In this document: positions 17,488 through 26,133 of the stretch, piece by piece
How the letters are laid out: each line of letters begins with the position of its first letter
Position numbering within the stretch: position 1 is the stretch's first letter
Source: Longimicrobiales bacterium
GTDB lineage: Bacteria; Gemmatimonadota; Gemmatimonadetes; Longimicrobiales; RSA9
Length of the DNA: 36,013 nt
Reading direction: 5' to 3'
NCBI GenBank assembly: GCA_035461765.1
Contig: DATHUY010000122.1
Location: 64,001-100,013 of the forward strand
The notes under the pieces: model-generated
Told to the model about the DNA's origin: nothing
What the model saw: only the letters and a program-made list of their open reading frames with translations
The model's database searches: none
Position numbers and translations under genes: made by a program

Positions 17488-19104
17488 TCACCGCAGGGCC
17501 ACGTACCGGCTGATGCCGATCGCCTGGAGGAAATCGGCATCATGGCTGACGACCAGCAAGGCGCCGTCGTAGCTCCGCAGCGCGCTCTCGAGCGCTTCGA
17601 GCGCATCGAAATCCAGGTGGTTCGTCGGCTCGTCCAGCACCAGCAGCGAAGGCGGCGTGTGGCCGCCGAGCACGCACGCGAGTGAAGCGCGCAGCTGCTG
17701 CCCCCCACTCAGTGTCCCGGCCCACTGGAGCGCCGCGTCGTCCGCGAAGAGGAAGCGCGCCAGTGCGTAGCGGACTGCGGTCGGGTCCATGAGTGGATGG
17801 AGTGCGCGGAAGTTGTCGAGGACGGACAGCTGCGGGTCCAGCGCTGCGCCGTTCTGGTCGAGGAAGGCCATGTCCTCCGAAGGCAGACGACGTACGGCGC
17901 CGCGGTCCGGCTCCAGTCGGCCCAGGGCGACGCGCAGGAGGGTTGTCTTGCCGCTGCCATTGGGGCCGATGATGGCGACGCGCTCCGGACCGATGATGCG
18001 GAGCGAGACGCCGTCCAGCACAGGACCGGACGCGTCGGCAAAGCGCACTGTCACGTCCTCGATGTCCAGGACGGTGCGACCTGCGTGCAGGCCGGTCGAC
18101 GGCAGGTGGAAGCGGGGCCGTTCGCGGTCCTCAACGCGCATGCGTGCAGCTTCGGCGCGTACGCGTCGTTCCTCCACCTCGCGTTCCGTGATCGCACGGA
18201 CGCGTGCGTTCGTGCTCTGCGCCTGTGCCTTGCGTGCGTTAAGCAGGATCTTCGGCATGTTGGCCGTAGCACGATCGCGCCGACCGCGGGCCTCGCGCCG
18301 CGCCTGCCGCTGGCGCTGCGCGCGCGCTTCGCGCGTCGCGAGGCGAAGCGCGGCGCGGGCACTGTCCAGCTCCCGCGCCGCGGCCGCGTCATCCGCATCG
18401 CGGCGAGCCTGGTAGTCGTCGTAGTTGCCGCCGTACACGCGGACGCCGAGCGAGGACAACTCCACGATCCGGTCCATGCGCCGGAGCAGCGCACGGTCAT
18501 GACTCACGACCAGAAGTCCACCCGTCCACGCCTCGACGAACGCGTACAGCGCAGCGCGACTGGACGCATCGAGGTGATTCGTCGGTTCGTCGAGCAGGAG
18601 AAAGTCCGGCCGCCCGAGCGCCAGCCCCGCCAGCGCTACTCGCGTGGCCTCGCCGCCACTCACCGCGCCGACGGGGCGGTCTGGAGAAAGATGACCGAGG
18701 CCGAATCGCGACAGCACGGCCGCGGCTCGTTCCGCCAGGTCCCACTCGTCACCGACGATCACCAGGTCTGCGGGCGCGGCCTCACCCGCGGCGAGTCGAC
18801 GGAGGGCGGCCAGGCGCTCAGCGATGCCCAGAACGACGGTAAGCGGCTCCTCCGGGCGTGGCCGGAAGTCCTGGCGCAGAACCGCCACCGCACCCGTGCG
18901 GTGAACGGTGCCGGATGTCGGGATCAGCTCACCCGCCAGCAGGCGGACGAGCGTCGTCTTGCCGGACCCGTTGGGGCCGATCAGGCCCGTGCGTTCCCGG
19001 GCGAAGGAAAGTGTGACGTCGTGAAAGAGCGGGCGGCCGTCAGCCGGCGCGTACGCCAGCCGCTCGGCGACGATGCGCCCGTCGCTCCCGTGGTTCGTAG
19101 ACAT
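17488..19104 (-). CDS. ABC-F family ATPase
   Basis: A 538-residue protein with two ABC domains and no membrane segment. Start ATG 19104 has GGAGTG 8 nt upstream. ABC1 has Walker A GPNGSGKT (43-50), signature VSGGE (148-152) and Walker [12 protein letters not shown] (169-179). ABC2 has Walker A GPNGSGKT (380-387), LSGGQ (465-469) and [11 protein letters not shown] (488-498). The interdomain linker (about 230-335) is long and very Arg/Ala-rich, as expected for the ABC-F linker that reaches the ribosomal P-site tRNA. ABC-F proteins act in translation or in target-protection resistance to ribosome-targeting antibiotics. Subfamily cannot be fixed here. The mRNA leader can form a hairpin that includes the start codon, which fits an inducible member. 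Confidence 0.94.
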   Translation of the reverse strand: MSTNHGSDGRIVAERLAYAPADGRPLFHDVTLSFARERTGLIGPNGSGKTTLVRLLAGELIPTSGTVHRTGAVAVLRQDFRPRPEEPLTVVLGIAERLAALRRLAAGEAAPADLVIVGDEWDLAERAAAVLSRFGLGHLSPDRPVGAVSGGEATRVALAGLALGRPDFLLLDEPTNHLDASSRAALYAFVEAWTGGLLVVSHDRALLRRMDRIVELSSLGVRVYGGNYDDYQARRDADDAAAARELDSARAALRLATREARAQRQRQARREARGRRDRATANMPKILLNARKAQAQSTNARVRAITEREVEERRVRAEAARMRVEDRERPRFHLPSTGLHAGRTVLDIEDVTVRFADASGPVLDGVSLRIIGPERVAIIGPNGSGKTTLLRVALGRLEPDRGAVRRLPSEDMAFLDQNGAALDPQLSVLDNFRALHPLMDPTAVRYALARFLFADDAALQWAGTLSGGQQLRASLACVLGGHTPPSLLVLDEPTNHLDFDALEALESALRSYDGALLVVSHDADFLQAIGISRYVALR

Positions 19105-19166
19105 GCGGATACACTCCGGTCCAGTCGGTTCTCGTGAGGTGAACACCGATCAGGACCATCCGCATG
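19102..19166 (-). promoter_or_regulatory. Folded leader enclosing the ABC-F start codon
   Basis: Perfect 9-bp arms CATGCGGAT (19166-19158 read on minus) and ATCCGCATG (19110-19102) pair across the leader; the second arm contains the ATG start. Inside it GGTCC/GGACC adds 5 bp directly stacked on one side. The 7-nt bulge on the other side (GGAGTGT) contains the ribosome-binding site. Further CGGT-type pairings extend the stem. Folding would occlude translation start. Confidence 0.55.
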
Positions 19167-19297
19167 CGACCCCCGTGTGTCGGGTGAGGAGCTCCCCTGC
19201 CGGTCCGGCATCCCGAATGAGGGAGGCCGCCGAGGGGCGTGACAAAGGTCGCTGCGAGCGCACGGCCGGGTCAAGCCTGCCAGTCGAGGTGATCTGC

Positions 19298-19954
19298 CTA
19301 CCGGACTTTCGCGGCCTTTGCCAGGTCCTCGTCCGCGCCTGCAACGACCAGTGTGTCCGACTCCTTGAGTCTGGCGTCGGGCTCCGGCACCAGAATCATC
19401 TCATCGAGCAGCACGTCGTGGACAGCAAGCACCGAGATACGGTAGCGGCGCGGCAGTCCGAGCTCGCGCAGCGATCTTCCGATCCAGCTTTCCGGCACGG
19501 CCATTTCCTGGACACTGAACCCGGCACCGAGATGCACGTAATTGAGGATGCCGCGCGAGGACACGCGGGTAGCCAGCCTGAGTCCCGATTCCCGCTCCGG
19601 AAATATGGTCTCAGTGACACCGATCTTGTTCATGACGCGAGCGTGATCCGAGGAGATCACCTTCACATAGACCTCCCTCACGCCGTGGTCGCGCAGCGCG
19701 AGCGTCGTCAGTATGCTCGCCGTAATGTCATCGCCGGTGCTGACGACGCCTACGTCGGCATCCTTCGCGCCGGCACGCTCCAGTGCCCCCGCGCTCCTGC
19801 CGTCGCCAACTGCGGCACGGGCCACGTGCGGCGCGATGCGATCGACCGCGTCCTCGTCCACGTCCATCGCGATGACGTCGTGACCCTGCGCGTGGAGCGC
19901 TTCAGCTACGCTCGATCCGAAGTTCCCTAATCCGACGACGACGAATCTCTTCAT
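19298..19954 (-). CDS. ktrA: KtrA/TrkA-type potassium uptake regulatory subunit
   Basis: A 218-residue RCK protein: residues 1-135 are a Rossmann fold with VVGLGNFG (Gly-x-Gly-x-x-Gly, residues 8-13) for the ATP/ADP or NAD ligand; residues 140-218 are the RCK-C domain (SVQEMAVPESWIGRSLRELGLPRRYRISVLAV). It is cytoplasmic and gates the KtrB channel as an octameric ring. RCK-C is the part that binds c-di-AMP in relatives. It starts 15 bp after the ktrB stop, in an operon. This pairing supports the assignment. Confidence 0.95.
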   Translation of the reverse strand: MKRFVVVGLGNFGSSVAEALHAQGHDVIAMDVDEDAVDRIAPHVARAAVGDGRSAGALERAGAKDADVGVVSTGDDITASILTTLALRDHGVREVYVKVISSDHARVMNKIGVTETIFPERESGLRLATRVSSRGILNYVHLGAGFSVQEMAVPESWIGRSLRELGLPRRYRISVLAVHDVLLDEMILVPEPDARLKESDTLVVAGADEDLAKAAKVR

Positions 19955-19969
19955 GGCACTGATCCGCCT

Positions 19970-21391
19970 TCACCCGACGACCACGTCTTCGTACGCAAAC
20001 CGGAAAGATCCGGCTGGCGTCGGACGGGCCAGGGCAATGGCCGCGGCAAAGGTGAGGGGCCCCACACGGCCCATTAACATCAACGCAATGGTCAACCATC
20101 GGCTGGCGGAAGACAGGTCGGAGGTGACACCCATCGACAGCCCGACGGTGTTGAAGGCGCTGGCGGCCTCGAACATGTATGACAGGAAGCCATGCCCCGC
20201 GACGGAGTGCGCGCGGGCCCCCATCTCCAGCGACGCATAGCCGAGGATCGCCACGGTGACGACACCGAATCCCACCGCGAAGAGCCCCACGGCACGCTGC
20301 ACGGTTTCCTCGGGGACGGAACGGCCCCAGACACTTACGACGTCACGACCGCGGAAGCGCGACCACGCGAGCAGTCCGATCAGCACCACCGTCGTGGTCT
20401 TCATTCCGCCCGCCGCCGAACCCGGTGATCCGCCAATGGACATGAGGAGGATCGTGAGGAAGTTGCTGCCGCCGGATGCGGCGTCATAGTCCACTGTGTT
20501 GAAGCCGGCCGTACGTGCCGTGACGCTCATGAAGAGGCTGTTGAACGGCCGCGCCCAGACTGGCATGTCCGCCAGCGTAACCTGCCATTCCATCGCCGTG
20601 AATAGCGCCCAGCCGCCGAGCAGCAGCACGCACGTGGCCAGAAGGACGATGCGGGATTGAACCGACAGGCGGAAGCGCTCGCCGGATCGCAGCGCGCGAC
20701 GCCTGACATGCAGTTCTTCCAGCGTGAGGAAACCGAGCCCCCCGGTCACGATGAGCGCCATGACCGTCACGAGTGTCAGTGGTGAGTGGCGGAAGCCGAT
20801 CAAGGAGTCGGAGAAGGTGGAGAAGCCGGCATTGCAGAAGGCGCTGATGGAGTGAAACATGGCGTGCCATGCCGCACCGGACCATCCTAGGCGCGCCCCC
20901 CACAGCGCGTAGAGAACGACAGCACCAATGGCCTCGAAGAGCAGGGTGAACCGCACGATGTCACGCGCCAGCGCACGATGATCCACGTGCGGAGACAGGT
21001 CGGCTGTCCCGCTGGTAAAGATCTCGTGACGCAGAGAGAGGCGACGTCCGAGCGCCAGGATGATCACAGTGGTGAACGTGATTATGCCAAGCCCGCCGAG
21101 CTGGATGAGCAACAGGATCCAGGCCTGACCCGCTGTCGTGAAGTAGGTCGCCGTATCGACAACGATCAGGCCCGTGACGCAGACCGCACTCGTGGCTGTG
21201 AAGAGTGCATCGAGCCAGCCGAGTGGCGCACCGGTGTAGAGCCCTGGCAGCGTCTTCAGGCCAAGCGTGCCGATCAGGATGAGAAGCGCGAAGGATCCGA
21301 CGAACAGCTGTGCCGGCGTGAGTTCTCTCCAGAGCGACGCTCGCCCCTGCTGAGTCACCTCCCACCGATTGATCCAGCTGCGTGTCTGCAC
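19970..21391 (-). CDS. ktrB: KtrB-type potassium transporter subunit
   Basis: A 473-residue membrane protein of the Trk/Ktr/HKT superfamily. The start is GTG 21391, with GGTGGGA a few bases upstream; no ATG is available before the second quarter of the protein. Four pore-loop filter motifs are visible (TSAVCVTGLI, SAFCNAGFS, TARTAGFNT, SAFNTVGLS), each with the critical Gly. About ten membrane segments surround them. It should act as the K+ channel-like uptake pore, controlled by KtrA. The start is preceded by a palindrome over the probable -10 and by 11-bp-phased direct repeats, so it is likely controlled by the kinase/regulator genes just upstream. Confidence 0.95.
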   Translation of the reverse strand: MQTRSWINRWEVTQQGRASLWRELTPAQLFVGSFALLILIGTLGLKTLPGLYTGAPLGWLDALFTATSAVCVTGLIVVDTATYFTTAGQAWILLLIQLGGLGIITFTTVIILALGRRLSLRHEIFTSGTADLSPHVDHRALARDIVRFTLLFEAIGAVVLYALWGARLGWSGAAWHAMFHSISAFCNAGFSTFSDSLIGFRHSPLTLVTVMALIVTGGLGFLTLEELHVRRRALRSGERFRLSVQSRIVLLATCVLLLGGWALFTAMEWQVTLADMPVWARPFNSLFMSVTARTAGFNTVDYDAASGGSNFLTILLMSIGGSPGSAAGGMKTTTVVLIGLLAWSRFRGRDVVSVWGRSVPEETVQRAVGLFAVGFGVVTVAILGYASLEMGARAHSVAGHGFLSYMFEAASAFNTVGLSMGVTSDLSSASRWLTIALMLMGRVGPLTFAAAIALARPTPAGSFRFAYEDVVVG

Positions 21392-21444
21392 TATCCCACC
21401 CGCCAGGCCTGGTTGCAGTCGTCCGCCGGCCTGCCGCCGACGCA

Positions 21445-21480
21445 GCTGTCAAGCATAGTGTTGACAGCGTAAAGAATGCA
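21445..21480 (-). promoter_or_regulatory. Probable ktrB promoter overlapped by an 8-8-8 palindrome
   Basis: On the minus strand TGCATT (21480-21475), 17 nt, TATGCT (21457-21452) give a promoter with a fair -10 and poor -35, as activator-dependent promoters have. The perfect palindrome GCTGTCAA-N8-TTGACAGC (21445-21468) covers the -10 and would suit a repressor operator or a 5' transcript hairpin. Confidence 0.45.
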
Positions 21481-21498
21481 TCAGGAGTGGGTGAGATC

Positions 21499-21517
21499 GT
21501 ATTAAGGAAGTGTTAAG
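21499..21517 (-). promoter_or_regulatory. Direct repeats with 11-bp period, likely response-regulator site
   Basis: On the minus strand CTTAACAC-TTC-CTTAATAC: two 8-bp copies differing at one base with an 11-bp period, the spacing used by OmpR/KdpE-family dimers. The centre lies about 63 bp upstream of the start site predicted from the promoter at 21445-21480. Confidence 0.5.
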
Positions 21518-21554
21518 ACCTGCATGCGAGGTGACCCGGCCGGGCGGAGTGGTA

Positions 21555-23153
21555 TCACATGCCTGTGAGCTCGGCTGCGGGCAGGTGCAGCAGGAAGACG
21601 CTGCCACCGCCTTGCCGCGGCTCATACTCGACCTCGCCGCCCTGTGCTCGGGCGAGCTGGCGCGCGATGGCGAGGCCCAGCCCCGTGCCGGGCGAATCCG
21701 GGGGTGCACCGCGGCGACGGAAAAACGGTTCAAAGATGCGGTCGGCCTCGCCTGACGGAACGCCGGGACCCCGGTCGAGGACTGCCAGTGTCAGTCGCTC
21801 CCCGTCAGTGCGCACCTGCAGCCGCACGGGTGACGTTGACGGTGAATATTTCAGAGCGTTCTCCAGCAGGTTGACGAGAATCCGAAGAACGTGCCGAAGG
21901 TCAAACCGCCCTACTGCAATCCTGTCGCCGTTGCCCAGCGAAACCTGTATGCGGTCTGCACCGGGCACGCCCGAGAGTCTCTGTAGCGCCGCTCCGATCA
22001 CGTCCTCCGCTGCAACGATCTCGGACCGCAGGTGCAATGCGCCGGCATTGATGCTGGAGAGGTCGAGCAGATCGGCGACCAGCCGGTTCAGCCGGTCCGC
22101 CTCCTCGACGATCGTATGCGCACGTTCATCGCCGCTTTCCGTGAGCTCATGGGCGAGGGCACGGATCGTCGTGAGTGGAGTTCGGATGTCATGCGAGACC
22201 GACGCCAGAAAGGCGTCCTTGAGGCGATCGGCCTCGTGCAGTGATTCCGCGCGCTCTTCTTCGGACACCAGGCGAACACGTTCGACGCCGAGCGCTGCGT
22301 AATAGGACAGGACGGCGGCGAAGCGTTGCTGTGACGCGTCCAGAGCAATCGGCTTGTGATCGGCAATGCGCAGGACGCCTACGGCCCTGCCGCGGATCTT
22401 GAGCGGGATGATGAGCTCCGTGTCAGCGCCGGTGAGGGGGAAAAGCATGTCGCGGGCGGATGCCGCGCTGCTCTTTGCGAGGTGCGTGGTGCCGTCCGGC
22501 CATTCGAGTGCAGAGCGGCCGCTCAAATCGATTTGATTCACATCCGTCTTCAGGGTGAGGGCGGCTCCGCTCGGCGAAGCAGCGTGCGCGATTCGCTCCA
22601 GGTCGCCGGACCCGGGGTCGCGCAGATACATCTCGCACACCGCGATTCGCAGCGTCGCCTGCAGTACACGCGCAATCGCCTGAACGGCTTCGTCAGCGCG
22701 ACCGACATTGAGGGTTTCGGCGCCGAGAGTCGACAGCCGATCCAGCTCATCCGCCCGCTGCCGTGCTTCCTCGGCCTGGTGCTGCGCGCGATACAACAGC
22801 TGAGCCGCGACGCCGCCGGTCACGAGGAACGTGAGAAGCACCAGCCAGTCGAGCGGGTTCTCAACGACGAACGTATGGTAGGGTGACAACAGGAAGAAGT
22901 TGAAGCAGAGGAAGCAGAAGATAGCCAGCAGGAAACCGAACCTCCTGCCATGTCGCGCGCTTCCTCCGAGCACGATGAGCAGGTAGACGGTGACCATATG
23001 CGCCTTGTCGAGCTCTGCGCGCAGCCACCACAGGGCAGCCGTGGCTGCAGCCACGATCCCGAACCACCGGGCCAGCGACAGGGCGGGAGCACCCAGGAGA
23101 CCGCGAGTGCGGCCGCCGCTTTCAGGGATCGGCGTTGAATCGGTATCCGACAC
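21555..23153 (-). CDS. Sensor histidine kinase, truncated KdpD-like (DUF4118, GAF, HisKA, HATPase)
   Basis: A 532-residue kinase starting at GTG 23153, overlapping the response-regulator gene by 32 bp. Four membrane segments (about 27-45, 53-66, 73-92, 102-120) form the DUF4118-like unit seen in KdpD. A GAF-like domain follows (about 140-290), then HisKA with SVSHDIRTPL (His 321) and HATPase with NLLENALKYS, DRGPGVP, FEPFFR and GTGLGLAI. The N-terminal KdpD and universal-stress-protein domains of full KdpD are absent, so any ligand or K+ sensing must come through the membrane unit or GAF domain. It is upstream of ktrB and ktrA rather than kdpFABC. Confidence 0.92.
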   Translation of the reverse strand: MSDTDSTPIPESGGRTRGLLGAPALSLARWFGIVAAATAALWWLRAELDKAHMVTVYLLIVLGGSARHGRRFGFLLAIFCFLCFNFFLLSPYHTFVVENPLDWLVLLTFLVTGGVAAQLLYRAQHQAEEARQRADELDRLSTLGAETLNVGRADEAVQAIARVLQATLRIAVCEMYLRDPGSGDLERIAHAASPSGAALTLKTDVNQIDLSGRSALEWPDGTTHLAKSSAASARDMLFPLTGADTELIIPLKIRGRAVGVLRIADHKPIALDASQQRFAAVLSYYAALGVERVRLVSEEERAESLHEADRLKDAFLASVSHDIRTPLTTIRALAHELTESGDERAHTIVEEADRLNRLVADLLDLSSINAGALHLRSEIVAAEDVIGAALQRLSGVPGADRIQVSLGNGDRIAVGRFDLRHVLRILVNLLENALKYSPSTSPVRLQVRTDGERLTLAVLDRGPGVPSGEADRIFEPFFRRRGAPPDSPGTGLGLAIARQLARAQGGEVEYEPRQGGGSVFLLHLPAAELTGM

Positions 23154-23832
23154 CGGGCTCCGTGATGATCAGGGCGGGTCTGAGCGAGTCTTCCTCGATC
23201 TTTCGTCGCAGGTTGGCGATGTGGACACGCAGATACGACTGAGCGTCGCCTGCCGCATGGCCCCATACTTCACGGAAGATCTGCGGGTGGGTGAGTGTTC
23301 GACCGGCATGCTTCACGAAAGCGCGCAGCAGGTCCCACTCGGTGGGTGTGAGATGAATCGGCTGCCCGCCGCGACTCACCGTTCTGCGCGCTGTGTCGAT
23401 CAGGAGAGTGCCGATGGCGACCGGGGCGCGGCTCGGCTGCGACTCGCCCATCCGCGTGCGCCTGAGCTGAGCGCGCACGCGCGCCTGGAACTCCACGGTG
23501 CTGAAGGGCTTCGTCACGTAATCGTCAGCCCCCGCATCGAGCAGGGCCACCTTTTCGCTGTCGGAATGGCGCGCAGACAGGACGATGATCGGCGCGGTCG
23601 ACCAGCGGCGGATCTCGCGACAGACGCTCACACCGGGTATATCGGGAAGCCCGAGATCGAGCACAATGAGCCCCGGACGCTGCGCGGCCGCGACGTCGAT
23701 GCCCTCGTGGCCGGTGGTGGCCTCCAGCACCCTCGCGTCCGCCGCCAATGCGTTCTTCACCACCCGCCGGATCTGCGGCTCGTCATCGATGACCAGGATG
23801 GTGGCGCGCATCGGCTCGGCATTCGAGGGCAT
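23122..23832 (-). CDS. KdpE-like OmpR-family response regulator
   Basis: A 236-residue regulator: receiver domain with acidic pocket IDDE (15-18), phosphoacceptor Asp 59 in VLDLGLPD, Lys 108 in YVTKPF; then an OmpR-type winged helix (LTPTEWDLLRAFVKHAGRTLTHPQIFREVWG, SYLRVHIANLRRKIEED, TEPGVGYRF). The C-terminal block closely follows KdpE. The start ATG 23832 has only a modest AGG upstream; the ATG at 23811 is a weaker alternative. Its stop overlaps the kinase start, giving translational coupling. Probable target: the ktrB promoter repeats at 21499-21517. Confidence 0.95.
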   Translation of the reverse strand: MPSNAEPMRATILVIDDEPQIRRVVKNALAADARVLEATTGHEGIDVAAAQRPGLIVLDLGLPDIPGVSVCREIRRWSTAPIIVLSARHSDSEKVALLDAGADDYVTKPFSTVEFQARVRAQLRRTRMGESQPSRAPVAIGTLLIDTARRTVSRGGQPIHLTPTEWDLLRAFVKHAGRTLTHPQIFREVWGHAAGDAQSYLRVHIANLRRKIEEDSLRPALIITEPGVGYRFNADP

Positions 23833-23915
23833 GACGCGGAACCTAGCGTCATCCGTGCGCGCGGCAACGTCTACGCGGCGGGATCAGGCGGGGCAGGCGG
23901 AGGGACGGTGCCCGC

Positions 23916-25619
23916 TCACCTCACATCGAACCCGTCGTTCATGATGAACGTGCCGCCGCCCGGCGGCGGATTCGACACGGTGATGTGGCGGGTACCCTTC
24001 GCGGCGTTCGGTGCGATCGTGATGTTGGCAATGAGCGACGTCCAGAAGACGACGTTGACCGAGTTGACGGTAATATCCGGCCCGAAGCTCACGCTCGTCA
24101 GACCCTGAACGAAACCGGATCCTGTCAGCAACACGTTCGTGGTGACGCCCGCAGCAGCGAAGTCGGGCAGCGCCAGCGTTACACCGGGCGCAGGGTTCTC
24201 CTGGAGAACCGTGAACCCGCCGGCGAGCACGGCTGTGCCGCCGCCGGGCGCAGGATTGGCGACGGATACGTCGCGCGCGCCGAGCGTTGCCGCGCCACCG
24301 ATACGGATGTTCGCCGTGAGCGAGGTCGGGCTGTTGACCTGAACTGAGTTGATCGTGACATCCGGACCGAACGACACCGTTGTGAGGTTTGGAACGAAGC
24401 CGGACCCGCCGAGCGTCACGTCCAGATTGTCCCGGCGCTGGCCGGAGCCGGGACTTGCACTCGCGATGGCGGGCACAGGGTTCTCCGCCAGCACCGTGAA
24501 TCCGCTGGCCAGCGTGAAGCTGCCGCCGCCCGGCGCCGGGTTCGTCACCGATATGGCGCGCGGCCCGAGCGCGGCCGCCGCGGCGATGGTGACCGTGGCA
24601 GTGAGCGCCGTGGAGCTCTGTACCGCGACCGTGTTCACGGTGACATCCGGACCGAATGACACCGCGGTCAATCCGCTGAGGAATCCCGAACCCGTCAGGG
24701 TTACGCCCAGGGTCGTCCGTCGCTGCGCCTGGTTCGGACTCGCGCCTGTCACCGCGGGAACGGGGTTGGCGGGCTGGACCGTGAACCCTCCCGGCAACGA
24801 TGCCGTGCCTCCGCCTGGCGCGCCGTTGCTGGCGGACACAGCGCGCGCGCCGAGCGCTGCGGCGGCGCCGATACTGATGTTCGCCTTGAGTGAAGTGGGG
24901 CTGTTGACCTGCACGGTGTTGACCGTGATGTCCGGACCGAACGACACCGTCGTGAGATTCGGCACGAATCCCGACCCCGTGAGTGTCACGTCCAGATTGG
25001 CCCGGCGCTGGCCGGAGCCCGGACTTGCACTCGCAAGGGTCGGCACGGGGTTCTCCGCCAGCACCGTGAATCCGCCGGCGAGCACGGCTGTACCGCCCCC
25101 GGGCGCAGGATTGGTGACGGATACAGCGCGCGCGCCGAGCGGAGCACCGGCATCGATGCGAACGGTCACGGAAAGCGATGTCGGGCTCGCGACATCGATC
25201 GTTTCGACGCTGATGCCGGTACCAAAGCTGACCGACGTGAGGCCCTGGTCGAAGCCGGACCCGCCGAGCGTCACCTGAATCGCCTGGTCGCGTTGTGCGG
25301 CCGCCGGGCTGACGCTGGTGAGCGTCGGAGCCGGGTGCTCCGCCAGTACCGTGAATCCACTTCGGAGCGTGGCCGTACCGCCGCCCGGCGACGGTGTGCT
25401 TACGGAGACGTCCCGTGCACCCAGCATGGCTCCGGCCGGGATCGTAACCCGGACGGTGATCGACTCCGGCCCGGTCACGTCGACGTCATCGATCGCGATG
25501 TCGGGGCCGAGATCCACGATCGTGACGTTGTCCTGAAAGTTCGAGCCTGTCAGGGCAAGGTCGAGGGTCTGCTGGCGCCGCCCGGATGTCGGCTGTGCCG
25601 AAACCAGTGTCGGCGCCGG
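23916..25619 (-). repeat. Six tandem 285-bp coding repeats
   Basis: Units of 95 codons encode the IPT/TIG-like domains. Units 3 and 5, counted from the N-terminus, are more alike than neighbours: a block near 24415-24470 recurs exactly 570 bp away at 24985-25040 with only a few base changes. Another block (ccgccggcgagcacggct) is shared by units 5 and 2. This mosaic pattern suggests duplication in steps of two units or gene conversion. Confidence 0.85.
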
Positions 25620-26048
25620 TCGGTTGACCGTGACCTCGGCCGTGGCCTGCCATGGCCCGCTGGCGGCCGTCAGCATGGCATGACCGGGTGCCATGCCGCG
25701 CACCAGGCCGGTCGGGTCAACCGACGCCCGGGCCGGATCGCTGCTGGACCACTCGATGTCGCGGCCGCTCAGGAGGTTGTTGTACTGGTCCAGCACGCGC
25801 GCCTGGATGCGTACGGAATCCCCGAGCAGGATCGAGGCACTCGGCGGATCCAGCTCAATGGAGGCGATCTCTACCGTAACGATCTCGACGTCGGAGCAGG
25901 CAGCGGCGACACAGAGGATCGATACCCAGAGCCGGGCAGAACGCCGCGGCAATACCGGACCAGGGCGCGCGTCCGGCCGGGCGCGGCCATCTGGAACCAA
26001 TCGGCGGTTGGAATGAGGATACAGCAGCGGATCGGCGTGAATCACCAC
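23916..26048 (-). CDS. Surface lipoprotein with Big-type domain and six IPT/TIG-like repeats
   Basis: A 710-residue protein. The start is GTG 26048 (AAGG 7 nt upstream); a second GTG at 26045 is possible. Residues 34-51 hold the lipoprotein signal (RRSARLWVSILCVAAAC), unusually far from the start. A Big_2-like Ig domain follows (about 62-143, SIELDPPSASILLGDSVRI ... IEWSSSDPARASVDPTGLV). Then come six repeats of 95 residues (144-710), each with P-x-P-x(6)-P, TLTGSGF, TxVSFGPDI and NPAPGGG motifs; these look like IPT/TIG-type beta-sandwich units. There is no catalytic domain, so adhesion or scaffolding is inferred. An inverted repeat precedes the gene at 26063-26108. Confidence 0.88.
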   Translation of the reverse strand: MVIHADPLLYPHSNRRLVPDGRARPDARPGPVLPRRSARLWVSILCVAAACSDVEIVTVEIASIELDPPSASILLGDSVRIQARVLDQYNNLLSGRDIEWSSSDPARASVDPTGLVRGMAPGHAMLTAASGPWQATAEVTVNRPAPTLVSAQPTSGRRQQTLDLALTGSNFQDNVTIVDLGPDIAIDDVDVTGPESITVRVTIPAGAMLGARDVSVSTPSPGGGTATLRSGFTVLAEHPAPTLTSVSPAAAQRDQAIQVTLGGSGFDQGLTSVSFGTGISVETIDVASPTSLSVTVRIDAGAPLGARAVSVTNPAPGGGTAVLAGGFTVLAENPVPTLASASPGSGQRRANLDVTLTGSGFVPNLTTVSFGPDITVNTVQVNSPTSLKANISIGAAAALGARAVSASNGAPGGGTASLPGGFTVQPANPVPAVTGASPNQAQRRTTLGVTLTGSGFLSGLTAVSFGPDVTVNTVAVQSSTALTATVTIAAAAALGPRAISVTNPAPGGGSFTLASGFTVLAENPVPAIASASPGSGQRRDNLDVTLGGSGFVPNLTTVSFGPDVTINSVQVNSPTSLTANIRIGGAATLGARDVSVANPAPGGGTAVLAGGFTVLQENPAPGVTLALPDFAAAGVTTNVLLTGSGFVQGLTSVSFGPDITVNSVNVVFWTSLIANITIAPNAAKGTRHITVSNPPPGGGTFIMNDGFDVR

Positions 26049-26062
26049 GCACCGACCTTGTG

Positions 26063-26108
26063 GGTACCGGGTCCCGTAATATACACAGGCGCGCACCAAC
26101 CCGGTACC
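26063..26108. promoter_or_regulatory. Long 10-bp inverted repeat ahead of the repeat-lipoprotein gene
   Basis: GGTACCGGGT, 26 nt, ACCCGGTACC, perfect arms. It lies between the flavodoxin-like stop (26134) and the lipoprotein start (26048), both on minus. It could be a terminator stem for the upstream operon or paired operators around the lipoprotein promoter; an AT-rich TATATT lies in the loop. Confidence 0.45.
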
Positions 26109-26133
26109 GTGACGCCCGGATTCGGGGCCTTTT

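Noticed and set aside
17797-19137. Long plus-strand open frame (446 codons)
   Set aside because: Shadow of the ABC-F gene; no domain features.
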